The notes beneath the pieces are model-generated. The model worked only from the letters and a program-made list of their open reading frames with translations. It was not told the DNA's origin and did no database searches. Of a stretch of DNA of 64,000 bases, positions 38,460 through 46,648 are shown piece by piece (within the stretch, counting starts at the first letter, position 1; every line of letters begins with the position of its first letter). The position numbers and the translations under genes were made by a program. Source of the stretch: AP-15 sp963738185 (GTDB lineage: Bacteria; Pseudomonadota; Alphaproteobacteria; ATCC43930; CGMCC-115725); the NCBI GenBank assembly GCA_963738185.1, contig CAVTVA010000001.1:868001-932000 (forward strand). Reading direction: 5' to 3'.

Positions 38460-38476
38460 CCCGGCCCTTCGCCGGG
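38460..38476. repeat. REP-type hairpin CCCGGC/GCCGGG
   Basis: Inside the gap between the BamE-like gene and the cyclase. It has the same ATGGGTCCCGGC...GCCGGGATGA form as the unit at 7002-7017. Between converging genes, it may serve as a terminator. Confidence 0.6.
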
Positions 38477-38546
38477 ATGAGCAATAGGAATAAACACGAG
38501 AAGATCTGACGAATGTTCGCGATCAGGAGCCCCAGGGTCGTAGCGG

Positions 38547-39497
38547 CTAGGTGGGGTCGGGCGCCGCCAGGCGCGCTCGGGCGAGGGCGGCGAAATGGCC
38601 GTCTGGATGCTGCTCCAAGTAGGCTTCGAGCTCTTCGCGCCGGCCGCTGTCCTTGACCGAGTTCCAAAATGTCAGGTCAAGCGTGTCGGGAACGGCCGCG
38701 GCGGGCGCCGGCTCTTCAGCCTTTGAGGTTGACAGCGCGGCAGCCTCGATGCGGGTCCGCGCCAGCGCGGCGAAATTTCCCTCGGGATATCTTTCCAGAT
38801 AGTTTTCGAGATCCCTCGCGCCGGCATCCTTGACGCTGTCCCAAAAAGCGAGCTCCAGCGCGACCTCGCTGTCGGCCGACGGCTCGCCGCCAGAAGGCGC
38901 CAGCCCGGCTACATTTAGAGGCGGCTCGAGCAGTTCGCCCGCAGCCGCAAGCTCGGGCTCGGACCCTGGCTCGCCGACGCGGAGGCGGAACGCTCGGATC
39001 GGATGGGCGATGTTCTTGACCAGCTGTTCGCCAAGATCGTCAAAAACCAGCTTGGCGCGATGCCGCAAATAGTCGCGCACGCCCCGTGAGACGCAGATCT
39101 CGCCGCCCCGGACCAGCCCCTCCAGGCGGGCGGCGACATTGACCCCGTCGCCGAAGACATCGCCGTTTTTGATCATCACGTCGCCGGCATTGATGCCGAT
39201 CCGGAACTGCATCCGGCGGTCTTCCGGCTCGCTGGCATTGGTTGCGGCCAGTGCGGCCTGGATCGCCACCGCACAGTCGACCGCGTCGAGAACGCTGGCG
39301 AATTCGGCGAGAACGCTGTCGCCGGCGGTATTGGCGATGCGGCCACGATGCCGGTCGATCAATTCGTCGACAATGGCGCGATGGGCCGACAATGTCGCCA
39401 AGGTGGCGTCCTCGTCGCCGTGCATCAGGCGGCTGTAGCCCTCGACGTCCGCGGCAAGGATGGCCACCAGCCGTCGCTCCACCGGAGGCGCCGCCAT
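38547..39497 (-). CDS. Class III adenylate cyclase with two C-terminal FW-SVKD repeats
   Basis: A 316-residue protein. The cyclase domain (about 8-175) has Asp in AILAADVEGYSRLMHG, Asp in NTAGDSVLAEF, and VNVAARLEG for the Asn/Arg pair. The C-terminal half holds two similar 40-residue units, each LAFWDSVKDAG or LTFWNSVKDSG followed by LE-YLE-P-G-FAALAR. These helical repeats occur in other alphaproteobacterial signalling proteins and may bind partners. No membrane segment. The start at 39497 was preferred over one ten residues upstream because the family starts ERRLVAILAADVEGYS soon after. Confidence 0.88.
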   Translation of the reverse strand: MAAPPVERRLVAILAADVEGYSRLMHGDEDATLATLSAHRAIVDELIDRHRGRIANTAGDSVLAEFASVLDAVDCAVAIQAALAATNASEPEDRRMQFRIGINAGDVMIKNGDVFGDGVNVAARLEGLVRGGEICVSRGVRDYLRHRAKLVFDDLGEQLVKNIAHPIRAFRLRVGEPGSEPELAAAGELLEPPLNVAGLAPSGGEPSADSEVALELAFWDSVKDAGARDLENYLERYPEGNFAALARTRIEAAALSTSKAEEPAPAAAVPDTLDLTFWNSVKDSGRREELEAYLEQHPDGHFAALARARLAAPDPT

Positions 39498-39766
39498 CGC
39501 AAACCTCTGGGTCAGTCGGCGGGCCAAAGCGCTGCCGGCTGACGGGTCATAGGCCGAGCGTAGGCAGGCGGCCTGCCTTCAGGGGCGGGTGTCGCCGTCC
39601 GGGAGCCGCAGTGTTGCATTGAACCCTCAGATGTTGTGTCGAAAGTAACAGTCTCGGCAATTCTCCGGTTCCACAAAAATCGCGAACGCTTTGCCGCAGC
39701 CGCGACGCCGAAACGCGACGGGCGCCGTCTCCGGCGCCCGCGCTGCATGGCAGGATGTCCGCCGAG

Positions 39767-40906
39767 CTAGTTGATCAAGCCGTAGAATTTGCCGGCGTTC
39801 TCGCAGGTGATCTTGTGCACCACGTCGGCCGGCAGGCCGGCGAACTGCTCCTTGATGTATTTTGAGGATTCGGGCCACACCCCGTCGGTGTGCGGGTAGT
39901 CGGAGCCCCACATCAGGGTCTCTACGCCGATATCCTCGTAGAGCTTGGTGCCGATCGGGTCGAACTGGAAGGTCGCCTTGCACTGGCGGCGCCAGTATTC
40001 GCTGGGCTTCAGCTTGATCAGGTCGCGGAAGCGGTCCTCATATTCGAAATCCATGCGGTCGAGGGCATAGGGCAGCCAGCCGATGCCGCTCTCGCCAAAC
40101 GAGACCCTGAGCCGCGGGTGACGCTCCAATACGCCGGCGCCGATCAGCGCCGCGATGATGTGAATGAGGCCCATCTGGAACGAGGACACGCCGGTGAACA
40201 TCGCCGCGCGCCGCACCTGGCCGGACACACCCTCGCGCGCCCTGGGCGAAGTCGTCGGGAAGGTGTGGAAATGCAATGGCAATTGCACATCCTCGACCGC
40301 GTTCCACAGCGGCTCCCAGACCGGGTGCCACATCGGCTCCATGTCCCACGAGCAGGAGAGCTCGAGCCCCTTGATCCCCATCTTGGCGACCCGGCGGATC
40401 TCGGCGACCGCTTTGTCGATGTCGCCATAGGGCAGGCAGGCGAGGCCGATCTCGCGCTCGGGATAGTGGCTGCAGAACTCTTTCAGCCAGTCATTGTAGA
40501 TGCGCAGCATCTCGTTCGAGGCTTCGGTGTCGTTGAGCCGCGAGGCCGCCCCAAGAATCCCATAGATCACCTCGGCATCGACCCCGTCGCGGTCCATATC
40601 CTTGATCCGCAGATGCGGGTCGCTGCAGCGGCGGATGTCCTTTTTGCCGTCCTCGTACATCCCGGTCTGGGCCATGATGTCGACCCGGTGGTTCTGCCCG
40701 GGGACAAACGGCGCGCCGCCTGGCCCGACACCGTTCTTCAGCCCAAAGGTGGCGCCGTTCTTGGCGGTCCATTGCGGCCCCTGCGGCCCGTCCGCGACAT
40801 AGGGCATGCGGTCTTTCAATTCGCGCGGCGCCTCGGAGACGAACAGGTCGGGCGGCATCCACGGCATGTCGAGATGGCAATCGGCCGAAATCCTGCGGTA
40901 TTGCAT
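39767..40906 (-). CDS. Amidohydrolase/decarboxylase family protein
   Basis: A 379-residue TIM-barrel hydrolase of the amidohydrolase_2 group. It starts MQYRRISADCHLDMPW (the metal-binding HxD-like strand is DCHLD), with HFHTFPTTSPRA providing a further His pair and LMWGSDYPHTDGVW the C-terminal Asp that activates water. The start at 40906 follows GGAGAAAACC. Such enzymes decarboxylate or hydrolyse aromatic or heterocyclic acids. It is a relative of the fragment at 1-200. No operon partner is adjacent on this strand. Confidence 0.88.
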   Translation of the reverse strand: MQYRRISADCHLDMPWMPPDLFVSEAPRELKDRMPYVADGPQGPQWTAKNGATFGLKNGVGPGGAPFVPGQNHRVDIMAQTGMYEDGKKDIRRCSDPHLRIKDMDRDGVDAEVIYGILGAASRLNDTEASNEMLRIYNDWLKEFCSHYPEREIGLACLPYGDIDKAVAEIRRVAKMGIKGLELSCSWDMEPMWHPVWEPLWNAVEDVQLPLHFHTFPTTSPRAREGVSGQVRRAAMFTGVSSFQMGLIHIIAALIGAGVLERHPRLRVSFGESGIGWLPYALDRMDFEYEDRFRDLIKLKPSEYWRRQCKATFQFDPIGTKLYEDIGVETLMWGSDYPHTDGVWPESSKYIKEQFAGLPADVVHKITCENAGKFYGLIN

Positions 40907-41100
40907 GTGGTTTTCTCCGCTCATCGTTGACCAAGCGTGGTGCGGCACCAACTCTACTCCCCCGTCGCGCGGATTTCCTAACCGGATTTCACAAGCCAGG
41001 CAGGCGCGAGGCGGTCCCCTCAGTCGCGGAAAACCGCACTGGGGAGCGGCTTGTCTCGGGGTCCGTGAGCGCCCGACCGGGCTCGGCCTGGGCGTTATGC

Positions 41101-43153
41101 CTATTCTGCGTCGGGCACGCCCGCTGCAAGCTCGTCGAGCCAGATTGCGGCGCTGGCGTCGGAGGGGGCGCGCCAATCGGCGCGCGGCGACAGCGACCCG
41201 CCCGACGAGATTTTCGGGCCGTTGGGCAGGGCCGAGCGCTTGAACTGGCTCAGCTGGTAAAAGCGCAGCAGAAACACCCGCATCCAGCGCTTGATCTCGG
41301 CGAGGCTGTAGCCGCGCCGCGCCGTCAGCGGCGTGTTGGCCGGCCAGGCCCCGCGTTCCGTATCGGCCCACGCGTTCCACGACAGATAGGCGATCTTTGA
41401 CGGGCTGAACCCCCAGCGCGTCGCGTAATAAAGGTTGAAATCCTGCAATGCGTATGGGCCAACGATGCTTTCGGTCGATTGGATCAGGCCGTCGGCGCCG
41501 GGCGGCACCAATTCCGGCGAGATCTCGGTCGCCAGGATGTCGTAGAGGATCGGCGCCGAATCGGCACCCAGGTCGCCCGACGCCGCGACAAACCGGATCA
41601 GGTGCTGGATCAAGGTCTTGGCGACCGAGGCGTTGGGGTTGTAATGCGACATCTGGTCGCCGACCCCATAGGTGCACCAGCCGAGCCCCAATTCGGACAG
41701 ATCGCCGGTGCCGACCACCAGCCCGCCATTGTGGTTGGCGAGCCGGAACAGATAGTCGGTGCGCAGCCCGGCCTGGACGTTTTCATAGGTCACGTCGTAA
41801 TGCGCCTCGCCCTTGGCCGAGGCGTGGCCGATGTCCTCCAGCATCTGCCGTGCCGCCGGGCGAATGTCGATCTCCGCGGCGCTGACGCCCAGCGCCCGCA
41901 TCAGCTTCCAGGCGTTGGCCTTGGTCGCCTCGCCGGTGGCAAAGCCGGGCAGGGTATAGGCCAGGATGTTGGTGCGCGGCAGCCCCAGCCGGTCCATCGC
42001 CCGCGCCGCGACGATTAGCGCCTGGGTCGAATTCGAGCCCGCCCGAGACGCCGATCACCAGCTTTTTGAGGCCGGTCGCGTCGAGCCGGCGGGCGAGCCC
42101 TTGCACCTGGATGTTGTAGGCCTCGTAGCAATTCTCGCGCAGCATCGCCGCATCGGACGGCACGTAGGGAAACCGCTCGATATCACGACGCAGGGCGAGC
42201 CGCTCGCCGGGCTCGGCGAAATCAAAGGCGACCGTGCGAAACGCCGGGCCGGCGCCTGCGGCGGCGCGCACGCAATCGCCGAAGGTGTTGATGCGCATTC
42301 GCTCCTGCCGGATGCGGCCAAGATCGACATCCGCGACGGCCATTTCGGCGGTCGCAGAAAAGCGCTCGGTCTCGGCCAGCCCGTCGCCCAACTCGAAGAT
42401 GCCGGCCTGGCCGTCCCAGGCGAGATCGGTTGTCGATTCGCCCGCACCCGCGGCCGAGTACGCGTAGGCGGCAATGCAGCGCGCCGATTGCGACGCGCAT
42501 AAGAGGCGCCGCATCTGCGCCTTGCCGATCGTGATGTTGCTGGCCGACAGATTGAGCAGGATTTCGGCCCCGGCCAATGCCGCCGCGGTGCTCGGCGGCT
42601 GCGGCACCCACAAATCCTCGCAGATTTCGACGTGAAAGGTGAACCCGGCCCGGCCGTCGGCGGCAAACAAGAGATCGCTGCCGAACGGCGCCTCGTGCCC
42701 CGCCACCCTGATCGACCGGCCGGCGACCCCTTCGCCCGAGGTGAAATGACGGCGTTCGTAAAACTCGCGATAGTTCGGCAGGAACACCTTGGGCACGACC
42801 CCGAGCAATCGCCCTCGATAGATAACCGCGCCGCAATTGAAGAGATGGCCCTGCGAGCGCAGCGGCGCGCCGACGACAAACACCGGAAAGAACTCGCGGC
42901 TGGCACAGACGAGCCGGCCGAGCACTGCCTCGACCGCATCGAGCACCGCCTCCTGGAACAACAAATCGTCGATCGCATAGGCCGACAGGCAAAGCTCGGG
43001 GAACACCATCAGCCCGATGCGCGCCGCGTCGCCGGCGGCGAGCAGAGCCTCGACCTCTTTGGCGTTGCGCCGCGGCTCGGCGACCGAAACCAGCGGCACG
43101 CAGGCGCCGACGCGGACGAATTGATGCCGGTAGGGAGAAAAGAACGAGGACAT
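41101..43153 (-). pseudogene. nadE: Glutamine-dependent NAD+ synthetase, frameshifted in the P-loop
   Basis: The two halves are both recognisable. The N-terminal glutaminase (nitrilase fold) has Glu in MVFPELCLSAYAI, Lys in VVPKVFLPNYREFY and Cys in FHVEICEDLWVPQ. The C-terminal synthetase has LVVGTGDLSELGLGWCTYG. Normally the ATP loop reads SGGLDSTQ. Here the coding strand has GGGCTCGAATTCGACC, so after SGGLE the frame is lost. Removing one A gives SGGLDSTQALIVAARAMD and a continuous 683-residue protein. The enzyme makes NAD from deamido-NAD and is normally essential, so an assembly error is likelier than a dead gene. Confidence 0.9.
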
Positions 43154-43240
43154 TGCGGTAGGCTGCTCGCAGGATCGGCCGACCCTGTCAATCTGGGCAG
43201 CCGCCAGGGCTTGCGTAAGAGGCCGGCTCGAGGAGCACTG

Positions 43241-43861
43241 TCAGCGTCGCTGGCGCCGCGCGCGCATCACCGCCCAGAGGGCGCCGCCGATCCCGAACAG
43301 GATAAAGGCGCCGAGGACCAGGACCACGAGGTTGGCCGAGCCGATCAGGCGCTGGCCAATTCTTCCGACGACATCGCCAAACACGAGCAGCATCGGCGCC
43401 CACACCAGCGCCGAGGCGACATTGGCGAACCAGAAGCGGCCGGGCGGCATCCGCATGACCCCGGCGGCGAGCGGAATGACCGCGCGGATCGGGCCAAAGA
43501 AGCGGCCGATGAACACGCTCAGGCCGCCATATTTGGCGAAGAACCGGATGCCGCCCGGCAACAGATCGGGGTGGCGGGTGAACGGCCAGACCCGCGCGAT
43601 CGCGTGGCCGAACCGGCGCCCGATCCAAAACGAGATCGAATCGCCGAGCACCGCGCCGAGAATCGCCCCGGCCAGCACCGGCAGATACGGCAATGAGCCG
43701 GTCGCCAGCAGCGCGCCGGCGGCAATCAGCAGCGAGCTTCCCGGAAACAGCAGGCTCAGAAAGGCAAAGGACTCGCCGAACGAAACGACGAACATGACCG
43801 CAAACGCCCAGCCCGCATGCGCGGCGATGAAGGCGAGCGTCGGCTGAACCAAATGTTCCAT
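43241..43861 (-). CDS. DedA-family membrane protein
   Basis: A 206-residue DedA/SNARE-associated protein with about five hydrophobic segments. FGESFAFLSLLFPGSSLLIA and the conserved RFFGPIRAVIPLAAGVMRM (near 117-136) are family signatures; GDSISFWIGRRFG is the other. DedA proteins are undecaprenyl-phosphate or lipid flippases, or affect membrane potential. Full length. It sits just upstream of the NAD synthetase on the same strand but with no clear functional link. Confidence 0.9.
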   Translation of the reverse strand: MEHLVQPTLAFIAAHAGWAFAVMFVVSFGESFAFLSLLFPGSSLLIAAGALLATGSLPYLPVLAGAILGAVLGDSISFWIGRRFGHAIARVWPFTRHPDLLPGGIRFFAKYGGLSVFIGRFFGPIRAVIPLAAGVMRMPPGRFWFANVASALVWAPMLLVFGDVVGRIGQRLIGSANLVVLVLGAFILFGIGGALWAVMRARRQRR

Positions 43862-44075
43862 CGGCTATATATGAGACATTTTGAACGGCGCGCCGGCTGG
43901 ATTGCACCGCGCCCTTACGCTAGTCTGACCGCGCGACGCCGCCGCTCGGGCTCTCCGGCCGTGGCGAAAGGGCACCGGAAGACGCCCGGCCCGCGACACA
44001 AGCCGGGACAGCACGGGATACCGAGCGTGACCAGATCGTCGCGCAAACGGAGCCAATCCGAACGGGAGAATACCG

Positions 44076-44717
44076 ATGGCCCATCCGATCGTCTATGGCC
44101 CGGCGGGCAGCACCTATGTGTGGAGCGCGCGCCTGACGCTCGCTGAAAAGGGCGTCACCCACGAGCTCATCGAGATGCCGTTCGGCGCTCACCGCGAAGA
44201 GCCGCATTTGTCGCGTCAGCCGTTCGCCAAGGTTCCCGCCTTCGAGCATGACGGGTTCGCGCTCTACGAGACGCAGGCGATCATGCGCTATGTCGACGAG
44301 CGCTTTCCAGGAGCGCCATTGCAGCCCGAGGACGTGCATCAATGGTCGCGGATGAACCAGATCATCGGCATCGTCGATGCCTATGCCTGGCCCAGCATCG
44401 CCGGCGCGATCCTCTATAACCGGATGCTGGTGCCGCGGCTCGGCGGCGCCCCGGACGAGGCGGCGATCGCCGGCGCGTTGCCGCGCGCGGCCCTGTGCCT
44501 CGCCGAGATCGACCGGCTGATGGAGGATCACCCGTTTGTCGCCGGCGATTTTGTCAGCTTGGCCGATCTGCTGGTGATCCCGCTGCTCTACTATTTCGCC
44601 AACATCCCCGACGGCCGCGCCCCGCTCGCCGGGCACCCCAAGCTGAAGGACTGGATTGGGCGCATGGAAACGCGCCAGAGCTTCGCGGTGACAAAACCGC
44701 CGCTGGCGCGCAGCTGA
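44076..44717 (+). CDS. Glutathione S-transferase family protein
   Basis: A 213-residue GST. The thioredoxin-like N-domain starts IVYGPAGSTYVWSARLTLAE, with Ser/Thr near position 13 as the likely thiol-activating residue, and contains KVPAFEHDGFALYETQAIMR, the cis-Pro and Glu-Thr glutathione site. The C-terminal domain is all-helical, with FVAGDFVSLADLLVIPLL. It probably conjugates or reduces an electrophile. The following gene begins 16 bases later and may be co-transcribed. Confidence 0.88.
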   Translation: MAHPIVYGPAGSTYVWSARLTLAEKGVTHELIEMPFGAHREEPHLSRQPFAKVPAFEHDGFALYETQAIMRYVDERFPGAPLQPEDVHQWSRMNQIIGIVDAYAWPSIAGAILYNRMLVPRLGGAPDEAAIAGALPRAALCLAEIDRLMEDHPFVAGDFVSLADLLVIPLLYYFANIPDGRAPLAGHPKLKDWIGRMETRQSFAVTKPPLARS

Positions 44718-44732
44718 GCGCCGCCCTCTGGC

Positions 44733-45227
44733 ATGCGCGCGCTGCAGCTGGTCGCGGTGATGTTGATCGGGCTCGAGCTGGCGCCGACCGGCGCGCATTT
44801 TTTCGAGATGTGGAACAAGATCGGGCTGACCCAGCAGCAATATTTCACCGTGCAGCAGCTCTATCGCGGCTGGGCATGGTTTGGGATCGTGCTGATCGCC
44901 GCGATCATCGCCAACCTCTCCGCCGCCATCCTGCTTTGGCATCGCCGCCAGCGGCCCTGGCCGTCGCTTGTCGCCAGCCTGCTGATCGCCTGCACCCTGC
45001 TGGTCTTTTTCGTCTGGACCGATCCCGCCAATCAGGCGACCGACAATTGGACGATGATCCCGGCCGATTGGCGAATGCTGCGCCGGCAATGGGAGCTGTC
45101 CCATGCGGTCAACGCGGTGCTGACCTTTGTGGCGCTCGGTTTTGCCGCGGCGTCGCTCTTCGCCGCGCCGGCACACACGACCGGCGACGGCCGCCCGCAG
45201 GCGCGGATCACTTCGCGTAGGGGTTGA
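44733..45227 (+). CDS. DUF1772-like small membrane protein
   Basis: A 164-residue protein with four predicted membrane segments (ALQLVAVMLIGLELAP; WFGIVLIAAIIANLSAAIL; LVASLLIACTLLVFFVW; AVNAVLTFVALGFAAASLF). The motif QWELSHAVNAVLTFVAL near the third quarter resembles DUF1772 proteins. Its last 20 bases overlap the end of the convergent small gene at 45208. Function unknown. Confidence 0.7.
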   Translation: MRALQLVAVMLIGLELAPTGAHFFEMWNKIGLTQQQYFTVQQLYRGWAWFGIVLIAAIIANLSAAILLWHRRQRPWPSLVASLLIACTLLVFFVWTDPANQATDNWTMIPADWRMLRRQWELSHAVNAVLTFVALGFAAASLFAAPAHTTGDGRPQARITSRRG

Positions 45228-45426
45228 CCAGACCCTCGACGATCTCGGCCAGCACCCGGCGCAGCTGGCGCTCGTCGCAGCCCATCAGCACCGCATCCTC
45301 GAGCGCCTCCTGCGCCAGCTCGCGCAATTCGGCGAGGTTCTCGTTCAGCACCTTGATCTTTTCGACGCACGCGACCGGCTCGCCCTGCGGCGTTCGCCAG
45401 ACCGGAAATTCGATCGATTCGGCCAT
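45208..45426 (-). CDS. Small acidic protein of unknown function
   Basis: A 72-residue protein, MAESIEFPVWRTPQGEPVAC, then a helical stretch rich in Glu/Leu (LNENLAELRELAQEALEDAV) and the ending IVEGLVNPYAK. It is probably a small helical bundle. It lies 14 bases behind the MlaD-like gene and is likely co-transcribed with it and the NDUFA12-like gene. Not a family I can name. Confidence 0.7.
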   Translation of the reverse strand: MAESIEFPVWRTPQGEPVACVEKIKVLNENLAELRELAQEALEDAVLMGCDERQLRRVLAEIVEGLVNPYAK

Positions 45427-45440
45427 TGCTGTGACCTCTT

Positions 45441-45980
45441 CTATTTAAGTTCGCCCCCCGGCCCTCCGGCTGTCGGCGCTCCGCCCCCCGGGGCCCCAGC
45501 CGCCGGCGCGCCGCCACCCTCGCCCGGCTTCTTCTGCCCGCCCGGCTGCGAAAAGATCATTTGGCCGATCAGGTTTTCCAGGCTGACCGGCGCCTGCGTG
45601 TATTTGATCTGCCCGCCGGCCGGGATGTCCTTGTCCGACCCGCCCGGCACCAGCGCCATGTACTTGTCGCCGAGCAGGCTCGACGAGATGATCTCGGCAA
45701 CGGTGTCGTCGGGCAGCTTGTATTCCGGGTTGATGCGCATCGTCACGGTCGCAAGATAAGTCTTCGGGTCGAGCCTCTCGGCGACGACCGAGCCGACCTT
45801 GACCCCGGCGACGCGCACGTCGCTGCCGTCGCGGATGCCGTCGATGCGCTCGAACTGCGCCGTCACCGGATAGCCGTCGACCGCCCGCCCCTCGCTGGTG
45901 GCATAGGCGAAAAACAAAAACAGCGCGGCGACCACGATGACGACGGCGCCCATCACCGTCTCGATCACGTTGCCGCGCAT
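45441..45980 (-). CDS. mlaD: MlaD-family outer-membrane lipid transport protein
   Basis: A 179-residue protein with an N-terminal membrane anchor (ETVMGAVVIVVAALFLFFAY) and one MCE domain: RIDGIRDGSDVRVAGVKVGS and ISSSLLGDKYMALVPGGSD are the conserved strands. It binds phospholipids in transit between outer and inner membranes. The C-terminal 35 residues are Pro/Gly/Ala low complexity. The ABC partners (mlaE, mlaF) are not here. The start at 45980 begins a proper anchor helix. Confidence 0.88.
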   Translation of the reverse strand: MRGNVIETVMGAVVIVVAALFLFFAYATSEGRAVDGYPVTAQFERIDGIRDGSDVRVAGVKVGSVVAERLDPKTYLATVTMRINPEYKLPDDTVAEIISSSLLGDKYMALVPGGSDKDIPAGGQIKYTQAPVSLENLIGQMIFSQPGGQKKPGEGGGAPAAGAPGGGAPTAGGPGGELK

Positions 45981-46017
45981 CGCTCCCGGTCCCCGCTCAT
46001 GCTTGCGATCGACCGCC

Positions 46018-46410
46018 CTATTCGGGCGTCCACGGCTCGTAATCGCCGGTCGAGGGCGCCCGTCGCGCGCCACGCAGGATCGAGCCCGGCGGCCGATAGG
46101 CCAGGGCTGTGCCGGTCATGTTCGGCAGATGCTCCTTTTCCCACGGAAAGCGGGGGCGCGCCTCGGGCCGCGGCGCCTCATCCCAGGTGTGGTGCAGCCA
46201 AGCGTGCCATTCGGGTGGGACCTTGGAGCCCTCCGGCTCGCCCGCATAGATGACCCAGCGCTTTTCGCGGCTGGCCCGACCGCCGCCGCGGGGCAAGGCG
46301 CGCCGGCCCCTCTCGCGGTAATAGCGATTGCCGAGGCTGTCGGTGCCGACATACTCGCCGCGCAGCCAGGTCAACAAACGCGTGCCAAGGGTCATCGCTC
46401 CATCCGTCAT
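46018..46410 (-). CDS. NDUFA12-like NADH:ubiquinone oxidoreductase subunit
   Basis: About 130 residues starting MTDGAMTLGTRLLTWLRGEY. The family signature is complete: VGTDSLGNRYYRERG, RWVIYAGEPEGSKVPPEW and WHAWLHHTWDEAP. In alphaproteobacteria this is an accessory subunit of respiratory complex I. Placement next to an MlaD-like gene is common in the class. I set the start at 46410; the open frame extends 38 residues further with Arg-rich sequence that lacks the family pattern. Confidence 0.9.
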   Translation of the reverse strand: MTDGAMTLGTRLLTWLRGEYVGTDSLGNRYYRERGRRALPRGGGRASREKRWVIYAGEPEGSKVPPEWHAWLHHTWDEAPRPEARPRFPWEKEHLPNMTGTALAYRPPGSILRGARRAPSTGDYEPWTPE

Positions 46411-46551
46411 CGCGGCCGCCGCTGCCGGCCGTCCCCTGCGGCGCTCGGTTATCGCACCGCCCGCGTCGCGGCGGCAAGCCCCGGCGCTGGCGTTGCCGCG
46501 GCGCAACATATGGTGCTTTTTCATACCTCAGCCACAAAACCTTTGCCCCCG

Positions 46552-46570
46552 ATGTAGCGCAACGCTACAT
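46552..46570. promoter_or_regulatory. Perfect palindrome in the nrdJ/NDUFA12 divergent gap
   Basis: ATGTAGCGCAACGCTACAT has 8-base arms and a 3-base centre. It lies 79 bases before the nrdJ start and 142 bases from the NDUFA12-like start, in the only intergenic gap between two divergent genes. It does not match the NrdR-box consensus. A regulator binding site is the simplest reading. Confidence 0.45.
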
Positions 46571-46648
46571 ATAGGTGCCAAACCGAGTTCGGCTCCTAAA
46601 TACCGCAAGCTCGAACGGCGGATGTAAAATGTGGGTTGGGGGATAGGA

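Noticed and set aside
46525..46648. Cobalamin riboswitch upstream of the B12-dependent reductase
   Set aside because: The gap is only 124 bases and no B12-box-like segment is visible.
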